Source: Marvinbryantia formatexigens DSM 14469 (GTDB lineage: Bacteria; Bacillota; Clostridia; Lachnospirales; Lachnospiraceae). From it: a DNA stretch of 64,000 nucleotides. The notes beneath the pieces were generated by a model. That model worked only from the letters and a program-made list of their open reading frames with translations. It searched no databases and was not told the origin of the DNA. The DNA lies in contig NZ_CP102268.1 in assembly GCF_025148285.1 (NCBI RefSeq), positions 2,955,001 through 3,019,000 on the forward strand. Direction: 5' to 3'. Shown piece after piece: positions 53,385 to 61,837 of this stretch. The stretch's first letter is position 1. Every line of letters begins with the position of its first letter. Made by a program: the position numbers and the translations under genes.

Positions 53385-54743
53385 TTAGTTGAACGAATAG
53401 CGTTCCAGCATGTAAATCGGGAAGGTTTCGATTTTACCATCCATTCCCCCTTTTGTATCGCTTTTCAGGTAAAGCAGTTTTTGTGCCTTGCCATGTTCCA
53501 GCGCTTTCAGGGCAGTCCCGGCAGTCCCTTTCCCGGATTTGACTTCCACCAGATAGCGGGTGGATGACTGGAGGCTCTGTACCACAAAGTCAATCTCACC
53601 GCCCCGGTAGGTTGCAAATGCCGGTGTCTCAAAGGATATCTCTTGCGGGAAATCCTGGCGTTTTTTCAGATTGATATACACGAAATTTTCATTCAGCGTG
53701 CCTGTCAGGACGCGGGGATCTGTGCCGGTACGCGTCAGGTAATAGTTCGCTAGTCCCACATCCATGAAATAGCAGCGGCTTGCCGCTTTGAAATCCAGGA
53801 TATCCATTTCCGTGATCTTGGCGCAGAAACCAATGATACCGGAGAAGTAGAGCCAGCTTATGGCACGGTTGCAGGTCGCTTTGGAAATATTACTGGAATA
53901 GTCCCTTGTTACCAGCTTCTGCAGCTCCTCGCTGATGCTGTCCTCCGTAAGACCTTTCTTTTCCCGGTTTAAAATCCTGCAGATGGAATAGAAAATCTGG
54001 GTAAATACTCTGGTATCCAGAATATCGGTAAAATACCGGATGGATTCATTGGTAAAGGTATCAATGATTTTTACCAGTTCTCCCTGGGCCTGCAGAATAT
54101 CTTTGTTCTCCAGATAGGCTTCTACCGCCTTTGGATATCCCCCAACCTGGCAATAGATGTCATAAACCTTTTTGAGTTCATCAAAAACGAAAGAATCGGA
54201 GGATGTGAAACTCAGCGTTTGGTACTTTGCATAAAGGCTGTTATCATAAGCCAGCAAAAATTCCTCAAAGGAGAGGGTATAAATGGTCAGCTTTGTCACG
54301 TCGCCGCTGGAGTAGCGGAAATCCGGATCGTAGATGCGCCCCAGATAGCTTCCGGTGACAATAAAGTGTGACCGAAACTGTCTCGTAAACTCCCGGATCC
54401 GGTTATAAAGCTCGGAAGATTCCTGTATCTCATCAATGATGATCACGGTATCATCCGAATCTTCAAAATCCGGTTCATAAAGCCGGAAGGCATCCATGAG
54501 CGGATGCTCCGGGCGCCGGGTTCCCGGCTTCCAGTCCGTTGCCTGCTTATAACATTCCAGAAACTGCCTGCCGCTCAGTTCAAACAGATTGATATATATC
54601 TTATGTTTATAATGTTCATCGGCGAATTTATTGATCAGATAGGTCTTGCCTACCTGGCGCGCACCGCCGACTTCCAGTGTACTATGGCCGTTTTCATTTT
54701 TCCAGTCCAGAAGCCGGTCATAGGTAAATCGTTTCAGATACAT
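53385..54743 (-). CDS. AAA ATPase with DUF4143
   Basis: A 452-residue protein. The N-terminal AAA_14 domain has Walker A GGARQVGKTYL (26-36) and Walker B TVIIIDEIQES, with the sensor IVTGSYLG. The C-terminal DUF4143 part has VGGYPKAVEA and the end VQSLQSSTRYLVEVKSGKG, a PD-(D/E)XK-like nuclease fold motif (FVVQ, EVKSG). AAAGGAG precedes ATG 54743. Such ATPases are common but their role is not settled; a link to toxin-like or mobile functions is often suggested. Confidence 0.88.
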   Translation of the reverse strand: MYLKRFTYDRLLDWKNENGHSTLEVGGARQVGKTYLINKFADEHYKHKIYINLFELSGRQFLECYKQATDWKPGTRRPEHPLMDAFRLYEPDFEDSDDTVIIIDEIQESSELYNRIREFTRQFRSHFIVTGSYLGRIYDPDFRYSSGDVTKLTIYTLSFEEFLLAYDNSLYAKYQTLSFTSSDSFVFDELKKVYDIYCQVGGYPKAVEAYLENKDILQAQGELVKIIDTFTNESIRYFTDILDTRVFTQIFYSICRILNREKKGLTEDSISEELQKLVTRDYSSNISKATCNRAISWLYFSGIIGFCAKITEMDILDFKAASRCYFMDVGLANYYLTRTGTDPRVLTGTLNENFVYINLKKRQDFPQEISFETPAFATYRGGEIDFVVQSLQSSTRYLVEVKSGKGTAGTALKALEHGKAQKLLYLKSDTKGGMDGKIETFPIYMLERYSFN

Positions 54744-54775
54744 AGAAAGGCTCCTTTCTTTCCTGCGTATGCTTA

Positions 54776-55264
54776 TTATATCAAAGAATCGGGTGTCCTT
54801 ATAGTAGAAATCCGATTTTCTCTGCATATTTTCTTTTCATATTCCAGAATTTGAGTCCATGTCAGCCATTCAGGTTTTCCATCTATGGGAAGATCGCTCC
54901 ACAATTCTTTCATACGGTTCAGATGTCCCTGTGGATTATCAGAGAGAATCCTTGGATTTTTATTTCCATATCCGAGGTAGTATTCGCAATCCGATTGCAT
55001 CCTGCTTAACAGCATGTATTGGAATTCATTTTTATCCCTGCGAAATGGAGCAGACCGGAAAGAATATTTCTGTCTGATTGGGGACATCGGTTCCCCATCA
55101 AGTTCATTGGTGCTTACAGAATACAGACTGGGAGTATCATAGTTCCCCAGATCAATGTCTTTTCATAAATGTCCAAACTGGTCTTTATAAGTAGGGCAGG
55201 AAAAATCGTCCATACCGATATATTCCAAAATTAACGTTGTTGTACCTTTCTGTGTTGAGTTCAT
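54776..55264 (-). pseudogene. LPD11-like gene broken by an in-frame TGA
   Basis: From ATG 55264 (with AAAGGTGG before it) the frame codes 33 residues ending KDQFGHL, then TGA at 55165-55163, then KDIDLGNYDTPSLYSV and 125 more residues to 54776. In related proteins the split place reads LWKDID, so TGG became TGA. The distal part holds MLLSRMQSDCEYYLGYGN and WLTWTQILEYEKK, the LPD11 pattern found in mobile-element proteins. A short product could be restarted at ATG 55087 after GGGG. Family call is from memory. Confidence 0.7.
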
Positions 55265-55458
55265 ATAATCCACCTTTCATACGTGTGCTATTTTATTCTT
55301 AGGATTGGAGTTGAATATCGTCATATACTGTCTTGGTAAAAGTAATTGTACAAATCTTATTTTTGCTCACATTCTCTTGCCTTGAAGGTACTGCCATGAA
55401 AATGAGGCGGTTTTCTGTACAAAGATGATAACGGAAGGAGCCGCTACCTGTCGGTTAT

Positions 55459-55893
55459 TTATGACATCGTGCCGCCATTCAGATAAAGCATTTCTGTTTC
55501 CAACCTCTGTAGTTTGAATATCTCATCGCATTGCTCATCTTCGGGAAAGCGCTGGTTGCGGTCGGGAATGACAGCGCGCAGCATCCTTTTTCCCTCAAAT
55601 TCATGCTCATCCAGACGTACCGGGCAGTCTTCATAAATGCCGGATACCAGGTCGCCGGACCGGAATACCCTGCCCTCCTGTACCATGCGGCACAGGGAGT
55701 TCAGAAGGTAGCTGATCTCGTCCGGCGGCATATTTAACACGGACTGAAATTCCATATGCCCATATTTTTCCATGCCTTTCGTATGGGCATTGCAGGTATA
55801 GGGGAGAAATACATTGATCTCTCCGCAATGTTCACAGTAGCCGTTAGCGTATACATAGATTTTCCAGTCAATTTCTTTATTTTTGTTTGTCAT
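55459..55893 (-). CDS. Unknown zinc-site protein, DUF4262-like
   Basis: A 144-residue protein. A CEHC pair sits near the N-terminus; later parts, VLNMPPDEISYLLNSLCRMV, VFRSGDLVSG and IPDRNQRFPEDEQC, look like the DUF4262 pattern. AAGGAGG lies 5 bases before the ATG. It is in the long minus-strand run after the zinc-ribbon gene. Function unknown. Confidence 0.6.
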   Translation of the reverse strand: MTNKNKEIDWKIYVYANGYCEHCGEINVFLPYTCNAHTKGMEKYGHMEFQSVLNMPPDEISYLLNSLCRMVQEGRVFRSGDLVSGIYEDCPVRLDEHEFEGKRMLRAVIPDRNQRFPEDEQCDEIFKLQRLETEMLYLNGGTMS

Positions 55894-55913
55894 AATGTCC
55901 TCCTTATAAGTGC

Positions 55914-55935
55914 AGGTGTGGAATTTACCGCACCT
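55914..55935. repeat. Intercistronic hairpin, copy 3
   Basis: AGGTGTGG-AATTTA-CCGCACCT, with a wobble or mismatch at the sixth pair, overlaps the stop codon of the gene on its right. The same design occurs at 56351 and 57161. Confidence 0.6.
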
Positions 55936-56320
55936 ATCTCAGTTTTTCTTTTGGGTAATCGTATAGCAGATAGGCAACGCCCTGTGGGTGGTGCTCGTCA
56001 AACCAGTGCCACAGCTCTGTCCGTGTAATACCAGGAGGGAAAGATATCCCATGTAATGTCATGGGTTCCGCAATATATTCCTCCGCATTTTCCGGTGTTT
56101 CCAGTGGAATATCAGTCAGTGCTTCCCACATAGCTTCCACAATATGCCGGCATAAATCTGTCCTGTGATCATAGTCACAATTATCTGTGCATTCACCGCA
56201 GAGCAGAAGGTTATGGCTGCAGGAAGGGCAATTTGTGAGAAAGCCCTGTGTTTCAATGTCCCAGTAAACATGGATTTCTGTTTCGCAGTAAGGACACCAT
56301 TCGTAAAGTTTCTGTTTCAT
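55934..56320 (-). CDS. Small zinc-ribbon protein of unknown function
   Basis: A 128-residue acidic protein. The first 45 residues contain CPYCETEI and CPSCSHNLLLCGECTDNC, several CxxC pairs able to bind two zinc ions. The rest has WEALTDIPLETPEN and HHPQGVAYLLYDYP with no family recognised. AGGAAAG lies 6 bases before the ATG. It is in the run with the cysteine-cluster gene. Confidence 0.7.
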   Translation of the reverse strand: MKQKLYEWCPYCETEIHVYWDIETQGFLTNCPSCSHNLLLCGECTDNCDYDHRTDLCRHIVEAMWEALTDIPLETPENAEEYIAEPMTLHGISFPPGITRTELWHWFDEHHPQGVAYLLYDYPKEKLR

Positions 56321-56350
56321 AAGTATCTTTCCTCGTAATTTAAAGAAGAA

Positions 56351-56372
56351 AGGTACAGCGGATGCCGTACCT
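56351..56372. repeat. Intercistronic hairpin, copy 2
   Basis: AGGTAC-A-GC-GGAT-GC-C-GTACCT: six outer pairs, an A/C mismatch and two inner pairs, followed on the minus strand by TTCTTCTTT. It matches copy 1 in build while stem bases differ. Confidence 0.65.
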
Positions 56373-56404
56373 TAAATGAATCAACTGTTTGATTTTGAAG
56401 ACTT

Positions 56405-57136
56405 TTATGTAGATTCCGGTGTCATAACTGATTTATTGAATTCAGATAGACTCTGAAGGAACTGTACACTGCTTTCAAGATTTATCTGTACCTGGGAATC
56501 AAAATCATCCGCCATATCATAATTCAGATACAGGCCTGCAAACAGTGCGTTATAGATGGCAGACATAGCCTTTTCTGTAGTATTTTTCTCAATAGATTTC
56601 AGGCATTTGGAAAGGAAAATCATGGCTTTGCTCCAGGAGACGAAAAATTCATCTTCTAAAGGAATCTGAAAGCGGTTAAACCATTCTCTTACCGTATGCT
56701 GCTCGGTATCGTCACCGCAGCCGGGATTCACAAAAATATATTTTATTTCTGTTTTGGAGAGGTGTTCTGTTTTTCCTTTCTGGATGGAAAGACCACGCCC
56801 GATAGGAAACATGGCGCATACGTATGGTTTCACGTCATGTACAGAACATTTTCTGTCCTTTAAAAGAGGACAGCGCTGTACCCTGCCACTGGGTTTTAAA
56901 CGCACAACAGGCAGGTGGGAATCCCTACCGATGTATGTCTCGCAATACTGTTCTATGAGTTCCTTTGGGGAAACCTGGAATTTCCGGGCAATCCGGAATA
57001 CATCTTTCGCCGTCAGAAGAATATCATCGCGATGGATACAGCATTTCCCGCACTGGGTGCAGTGAAAGGTAAAGGATTCGTCCAAACCAATTTGCATTTC
57101 CTCAAAATTGTGGAGCAATTCATTTTTATTGTTCAT
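56405..57136 (-). CDS. YkgJ-type cysteine-cluster protein
   Basis: A 243-residue protein. HCTQCGKCC near residue 25, then CPLLKDRKCSVHDVKPYVCAMFP, are the CxxCGxCC and later Cys motifs of the YkgJ family (zinc or iron-sulphur binding). The C-terminal 100 residues are helical. AAGGAGA precedes the ATG. It lies between DNA ligase and zinc-ribbon genes in the same direction. The biochemical role of the family is unknown. Confidence 0.88.
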   Translation of the reverse strand: MNNKNELLHNFEEMQIGLDESFTFHCTQCGKCCIHRDDILLTAKDVFRIARKFQVSPKELIEQYCETYIGRDSHLPVVRLKPSGRVQRCPLLKDRKCSVHDVKPYVCAMFPIGRGLSIQKGKTEHLSKTEIKYIFVNPGCGDDTEQHTVREWFNRFQIPLEDEFFVSWSKAMIFLSKCLKSIEKNTTEKAMSAIYNALFAGLYLNYDMADDFDSQVQINLESSVQFLQSLSEFNKSVMTPEST

Positions 57137-57160
57137 AGAGTTCTCCTTATTGTTAAGAAA

Positions 57161-57181
57161 GGTGCAGCATTGTGCCGCACC
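57161..57181. repeat. Intercistronic hairpin, copy 1
   Basis: GGTGC-A-GC-ATTGT-GC-C-GCACC: five outer pairs, an A/C mismatch and two inner pairs, then TTTCTTAA on the minus strand. It sits between the ligase stop and the next ribosome site. Confidence 0.65.
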
Positions 57182-57216
57182 CTTCCGTTTTTTGATAAAT
57201 TATCTGTTCGTACCAT

Positions 57217-59220
57217 TTAAGCAATCATATCCAGAAATTCCTGTTCTGTAAGAACCGGGATTCCAAGCTCCTGCGCTTTGGACAGCTTGCTGCCGGCTTT
57301 TTCTCCGCAGATCAGATAGTCTGTCTTTTTCGTTACGGAGCTGCCGGGTTTTCCGCCAAGTTCAAGAATCTTAGTATTAATCCCATCGCGGGTAAAATGC
57401 TCCAACTTTCCTGTTGCGACTACAGTACGTCCTCTGAACGGGTTTTCTCTTGTTTCTTTCATGGTGTTTTCCTCCTTTGATTCAAATGTAAATTCTTTCT
57501 GCAGTTCTTTCCATAAATGCAGGTTTTCTTCATCGGAAAACCAGGAATGGATATTATGGTTCAGGATTTCTCCAAAATCCTCCAGAGTGGAAAAATCATA
57601 ATCCCCTGCGGCTGCCGCTTCAAAGTCATCCAGGCTTCCCTGGAATATTTCATTTAAAATGCGGCTTTTTGTACGCCCGATCATGGGGATATCCATTGCG
57701 ACCAGGTAACGGACAAAATCGGTATGCCTGCTTTTCTGTATGGAATCCCAGAGACGGTCAAACGATTTTTCGCCAAACCCTTCAAGCTGAAGGATCTGCT
57801 CCCGGTAACGGTCCAGATGATAGAGATCCTGGAAAGACATTATGTATCCGAGATCCAGAAACCGTTCCAGTGTGGCAGATGAGAGTCCTTCAATATTCAT
57901 TGCCTTTTTGCCGGTAAAATGCTCGTATTTACGGAGAATCTGTGTGTCGCAGGACGGATTTCCGCAATGGACTGTCTCAATGATTCTGCCGTCAGATGCC
58001 TTTTTGCGGCAAATCCATGTTTTGGAGCTGCAGCAGGGGCAGAGCGGCGGAACAATATCATGGTACCGTCCACGGTCAAGATTTTCCTCAATATGGGGGA
58101 TGATCATGTTCCGCTTTGAAACGAGAATCCGGCATCCTGGAACTAACTCCAGACCTTTGATAAAAGTAAGGTTGTGGAGGGATGCCCTGGAAACCTTACA
58201 GCCATCAATTTCAACCGTATCGAAGACTCCGACCGGTGCAATTTCCCCGGAGCGGGTAGGGGTCCATTCAATATCACGTAATACGGTTTCATACTGCTCA
58301 TCTTCAAATTTATAGGCAAGCCCATCTTTGTAATGATGTCCGGTGCTGCCGCAGCTTTTGGAGTAGCTGAGGCTGTCGAAGATGGCAACAATACCGTCAA
58401 TGGGGATCTGCTTTTCCGTTGCTTCCTTCCTGAGCTGCTCAATCGCTTCCTGTACCTGCTCCTGCGAAGGAACGGGATCTGTGAGGGCGATATACGGGCA
58501 GATGTCAAAACCGAACGGCTTTAACGAGGAAAGACGCAGCTTTCGGCTGTCGCTGTGAGGGATTTCCTCCAGTCCCTCCAATACATGGAATGGGGAGAAG
58601 TAGACACAGCGGGGAGCGCATTTTTCCGGATTCAGGCTTCGGACAGAGCCTGCGGCAAGATTCCGGGCATTCCGGTAAGGTTTGCCGCTGCTGTCAAAAA
58701 GTGTGTCCTTCAGCCGCAAAAAGTCGTCGGCATGGATATAGGATTCGCCGGTAATGACAAGCCTCTTTGTATAAGGAATAGTAAGAGGTACATTCCGGTA
58801 AGCCGGGATGTTATGGGTAATATCCTCGCCGGTTTCTCCATCGCCACGGGTAGACGCCTGTAAAAGCTTTCCGTTTTCATAGACCAGTTTTGTAGTCAGC
58901 CCGTCCAACTTCAGCATCAGCAGGGCTGGATTCCTAGTAAGGAGCGCGCAGATTTCCGATACCTGCTTTGTCTTGTCCAAAGAAAGCAGCCGGTGCGGGT
59001 GCGTTACCTTTGCAAGGCTGCTGACCGGATAATAGCCGACCGTCTGGGTAGGGGAATAGGAGAGAATGACTCCGGTTTCCTTTTCCAACGCAGCAAGCTC
59101 GTCGTACAGCCGGTCATATTCCTGATCCGTAATCGTGGGCGCATTTAAGTTATAGTAAGCGTTTCGGTGCTTATTCAGATTTTGGATAAGCTGTTTCATT
59201 CTGGTAATCTTTTGTTCCAT
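57217..59220 (-). CDS. ligA: NAD-dependent DNA ligase, accessory copy
   Basis: A 667-residue ligase that seals nicks with NAD. Lys104 in MLKLDGLT is the adenylated residue. Next come the OB domain, a four-Cys zinc finger (CPCCSSK and CGNPSCD), the helix-hairpin-helix domain and a C-terminal BRCT domain (VVATGKLEHFTRDG onward). AAAGGAGG precedes the ATG. The gene is in a mobile-type run, unlike the usual chromosomal ligA beside pcrA, so it is probably an extra copy. KxDGL differs from the usual KIDG only conservatively. Confidence 0.92.
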   Translation of the reverse strand: MEQKITRMKQLIQNLNKHRNAYYNLNAPTITDQEYDRLYDELAALEKETGVILSYSPTQTVGYYPVSSLAKVTHPHRLLSLDKTKQVSEICALLTRNPALLMLKLDGLTTKLVYENGKLLQASTRGDGETGEDITHNIPAYRNVPLTIPYTKRLVITGESYIHADDFLRLKDTLFDSSGKPYRNARNLAAGSVRSLNPEKCAPRCVYFSPFHVLEGLEEIPHSDSRKLRLSSLKPFGFDICPYIALTDPVPSQEQVQEAIEQLRKEATEKQIPIDGIVAIFDSLSYSKSCGSTGHHYKDGLAYKFEDEQYETVLRDIEWTPTRSGEIAPVGVFDTVEIDGCKVSRASLHNLTFIKGLELVPGCRILVSKRNMIIPHIEENLDRGRYHDIVPPLCPCCSSKTWICRKKASDGRIIETVHCGNPSCDTQILRKYEHFTGKKAMNIEGLSSATLERFLDLGYIMSFQDLYHLDRYREQILQLEGFGEKSFDRLWDSIQKSRHTDFVRYLVAMDIPMIGRTKSRILNEIFQGSLDDFEAAAAGDYDFSTLEDFGEILNHNIHSWFSDEENLHLWKELQKEFTFESKEENTMKETRENPFRGRTVVATGKLEHFTRDGINTKILELGGKPGSSVTKKTDYLICGEKAGSKLSKAQELGIPVLTEQEFLDMIA

Positions 59221-59240
59221 TTTGGCCTCCTTTGAGCATT

Positions 59241-60095
59241 TTAATTGAATGGAAATCCTCCATAGTAGTGCTCCGGATAACGGAGCTGATTTCTGTTTTT
59301 CTTGGAACTGTTAGAAACAGAGCGGATGCTGCTGTTATCGTTTATCTCCCAGATCAGAGCACTTGAATCAACCTGCTCTATAAAAGAATTGTCGTTCATG
59401 CGCTGGACAGATGCATGCCCCCGAAGGGAAGATACACTGGCGTGATCAGACATGAAAAGCACGCGGGTATCCATATTCATACAGCCTATTCCGGTACTAT
59501 CGCGCATACTTTTGACCAGGGTTGAATCGGACATGCTTTCTACATGGGATGTCTGGTTCATTTCACAGATAACAGAATATCCGCACAACTCTTTGATCTT
59601 GGAGAAATCATACATCTTACGGATACAGGAACTGCCGCATACGTATTCTGCAGTTGCGTGATTTCTCATCCGGTCGATGATAGAATCTTCACAGATGATG
59701 TGGGCGTTTCTGCAGACATCTTTTACATGGCAGTTTTTCAGAAAATAAAGACCGTCTGCGAGGACGCAAAGTTCCCTATGGAAAAAGACATGCTTTCTCC
59801 ACCACCCGCAGGCTTCCTTCCGAAACATCTTGTCGTGCAGCTTGCTCTGGTACCAGTGTGGAAAAGTGGAAGAACCTTTATTCACATGCCATTTGGAAAA
59901 ATGCTTTTTGGGGTCCATCCACCAGGCTCCATTGGCAGGAACCAGGGACAGGCGGATAAAATCACCGTCTGTCAGCATTTTCTTTTCCTCTTCTCCGATT
60001 TTATTGATTTCGCCTTCCAGATCCGGCAGCCCGCTTCCAGAAATAAAGACTGTGCCGTTCTTGAAAAGCATTCCATCAATGTACAGGTTCATCAT
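59241..60095 (-). CDS. Unknown protein with nine-residue solenoid repeats
   Basis: A 284-residue protein without signal. Residues about 128-263 consist of about fifteen repeats of eight or nine residues with pattern [SHN]-x-x-[VI]-x-x-[ML]-x-[DN], such as HASVSSLRG, HASVQRMND and NSFIEQVDS, which suits a right-handed beta-solenoid. The first 127 residues are mixed, with GWWRKHVFFHRELC. AAAGGAG lies 9 bases before the ATG at 60095, which was preferred to a GTG at 60176. It is the first gene of the long minus-strand run. Function unknown. Confidence 0.7.
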   Translation of the reverse strand: MMNLYIDGMLFKNGTVFISGSGLPDLEGEINKIGEEEKKMLTDGDFIRLSLVPANGAWWMDPKKHFSKWHVNKGSSTFPHWYQSKLHDKMFRKEACGWWRKHVFFHRELCVLADGLYFLKNCHVKDVCRNAHIICEDSIIDRMRNHATAEYVCGSSCIRKMYDFSKIKELCGYSVICEMNQTSHVESMSDSTLVKSMRDSTGIGCMNMDTRVLFMSDHASVSSLRGHASVQRMNDNSFIEQVDSSALIWEINDNSSIRSVSNSSKKNRNQLRYPEHYYGGFPFN

Positions 60096-60203
60096 AGAAT
60101 CGTTCTCCTTTATTTTTATTTGTAAATATTGTTCGTATTTCCGGAAATTCGTTTCCGTTATCCTCCTTTCTTTCACGCACAGTTATCTGCTTTCGGATTT
60201 GCA

Positions 60204-60310
60204 TAAAAAAAGAGAATGGACATTAAAATGCACATTCTCATACTTGCTGCAGGGGTCCTGCAAAATAAAAAAAGCCAGAAGCATCTGCGCAAGGGCAGAA
60301 CTATCTTCTG
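60204..60310 (-). terminator. Two terminator hairpins in the leader of the minus-strand operon
   Basis: On the minus strand the first hairpin (CAGAAG 60310-60305 with CTTCTG 60281-60276, inner TCTGC/GCAGA) is followed by GGCTTTTTTTATTTT. A second hairpin (GAGAATG 60239-60233 with CATTCTC 60218-60212) is followed by TTTTTTTATGC. TGCAGG-GGT-CCTGCA lies between. Both stand between the promoter and the first gene, as attenuators do. Confidence 0.65.
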
Positions 60311-60378
60311 ACTGTCTTACAAACCTAAACCGCGTGTGATATATCCTTCTGGAATATACAAAAAATAATTACAGGATA

Positions 60379-60426
60379 AGTGTAACACTATATATAGAAA
60401 AAGTCAAACAATAAAACACTATATAT
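60379..60426 (-). promoter_or_regulatory. Promoter of the minus-strand operon with direct repeats
   Basis: TTGACT (60407-60402) and TACACT (60384-60379) with a 17-base spacer on the minus strand. A 12-base direct repeat AACACTATATAT occurs at 60384 and 60415 on the plus strand, 31 bases apart, about three helix turns and flanking the -35. It may bind a regulator. The rest of the gap 60427-60603 shows no gene. Confidence 0.55.
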
Positions 60427-60603
60427 TGTATAAAAGCAAAAAACATTATGTTTGGAGTAGGGGAATAAGAAATCTGTAATGGAACTGTATGATACAGCTT
60501 GCCATATTTATTAGCATAGCTGTTTCCTAAAATTGGTATGGGTTTTTGTGCAACTGGTTGAGAAAGAAGCGTATTTAATATGGCAGTATTTTATATAATT
60601 ACC

Positions 60604-60632
60604 TTGTATTTTGTACATAATTCTGCTATAAT
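60604..60632 (+). promoter_or_regulatory. Promoter of the toxin-antitoxin genes
   Basis: TTGTAT (60604-60609) and a perfect TATAAT (60627-60632) with a 17-base spacer, 27 bases before the antitoxin ATG. ATTTTGTACATAATT within the spacer is partly palindromic and might be an antitoxin-binding site. Confidence 0.75.
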
Positions 60633-60658
60633 AATGAACATGAAAGGAGGCGTATAGC

Positions 60659-60922
60659 ATGCCACAGATTAGACCGATTACAGACCTTAGAAATACTACT
60701 GAGATTTCCGAGCTTTGCCATGCAAAGCGCGAACCGCTTTTTATTACAAAGAACGGCTATGGAGATTTGGTGGTTATGAGCATTGAAGCATACGAGGAAC
60801 TGATAGAGACAGCGAGGACAGACGCAGCAATCAGTGAAGCTGAACAGGAATATGCTGCTGACGGCGTTTTACTGGATGCCAGAGAAGCGCTTTCTTCTTT
60901 ACGGAGGAAACACTTTGGATAA
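60659..60922 (+). CDS. Antitoxin, Phd/YefM family
   Basis: An 87-residue antitoxin. PITDLRNTTEISELCHAKRE then PLFITKNGYGDLVVMSIEAY is the DNA-binding Phd/YefM fold; the tail (about 50-87) binds the toxin. GAAAGGAGG lies before the ATG. Its end overlaps the toxin start. It would repress its own promoter together with the toxin. Confidence 0.88.
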   Translation: MPQIRPITDLRNTTEISELCHAKREPLFITKNGYGDLVVMSIEAYEELIETARTDAAISEAEQEYAADGVLLDAREALSSLRRKHFG

Positions 60923-61217
60923 ATATGTTGTAAAACTCTATACACGCGCTTATCGAGATCTGGATGACATTTATACTTATATTGCCGAAGCTCTCTTAGA
61001 ACCAGATACTGCTTTGAAAATGGTTGATGAATTAGAAGAGGCGATTTTCAGTCTTGAGCAGTTACCGGAACGTGGTGCAATTCGCCGTGTTGGCGCTTAT
61101 GCAGGCGGAAATTACCGTCAGTTATTTGTCAAAAATTATTGTATTATTTACCGTTTAATGAAGAAAAACAAAGAAGTGCATATCCTTACAGTACGGTATA
61201 CGCCGAGCAATTTCTAA
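60915..61217 (+). CDS. Toxin, ParE/RelE superfamily
   Basis: A 100-residue toxin: KLYTRAYRDLDDIYTYIAE, FSLEQLPERGAIRR and YRQLFVKNYCIIYRL are the ParE/RelE fold elements. The likely start is TTG 60915 after ACGGAGGAAA; it overlaps the antitoxin by eight bases. RelE-type members cut mRNA and ParE types poison gyrase; the sequence looks closer to ParE but that is inference. Confidence 0.85.
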   Translation: MDKYVVKLYTRAYRDLDDIYTYIAEALLEPDTALKMVDELEEAIFSLEQLPERGAIRRVGAYAGGNYRQLFVKNYCIIYRLMKKNKEVHILTVRYTPSNF

Positions 61218-61313
61218 AATCGAATAGACGGTAAATAGGAAAGAGGGAATCGTTTTCTCGCCATATCGGGTTTAACCCTTGACAGGCAAAATAAACATAA
61301 CGGAGATATACAT

Positions 61314-61760
61314 ATGTTTGACGAAGATTTAAGAGAAGAGCTTACTCCTGTTTTCTATGTCGGAAAAACTGATATGGATGAATACCAGGCGGAACTGGCT
61401 CTTTTGAACTATTTCGGATCATTTGAAACAAATGATATAGCGGTGGAGATACTGGAGCGGATTTTAACGTTGGATACGAATGATGGCACAGGTGCTAATA
61501 CAAACGATACGTCCCTCATCAATCGGGCAGAACTGAAGTCAGTGCTGGAAACAGCGGTAAATGGTGAAATCAGACTGATTGAAGAGATGGTTATTTCCGG
61601 TAGTCTGGACATTGACGGCGTACCAATGACAAGTGCTGCGATCTGGGAGGAAGACGCTGCCAAATTGCGGAAGCTGGACTTGAAAGCGGTATCAGAGAAT
61701 ATTTCGCCAGAGTTTTCCGGATGGCTTTATGAAGTCTATGAGAAAGTAAGAGAACTGTGA
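61314..61760 (+). CDS. Unknown acidic protein
   Basis: A 148-residue acidic, largely helical protein. The central stretch is Asn/Thr/Asp-rich (TLDTNDGTGANTNDTSLINR). No family was recognised. CGGAGATAT precedes the ATG. Small acidic proteins near toxin genes are sometimes immunity or anti-defence proteins; there is no evidence for this here. Confidence 0.6.
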   Translation: MFDEDLREELTPVFYVGKTDMDEYQAELALLNYFGSFETNDIAVEILERILTLDTNDGTGANTNDTSLINRAELKSVLETAVNGEIRLIEEMVISGSLDIDGVPMTSAAIWEEDAAKLRKLDLKAVSENISPEFSGWLYEVYEKVREL

Positions 61761-61837
61761 GCAATAAGAGAGCTATCTGAACTATAGTGGGAATGTATAA
61801 ATTGGGAGCAGCACCAGGATAAACAGGAGGCAGGAAG

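Noticed and set aside
55163-55165. TGA considered as selenocysteine
   Set aside because: The expected residue is Trp, no selenoprotein family is involved and no bSECIS-like hairpin was noticed directly after the codon.
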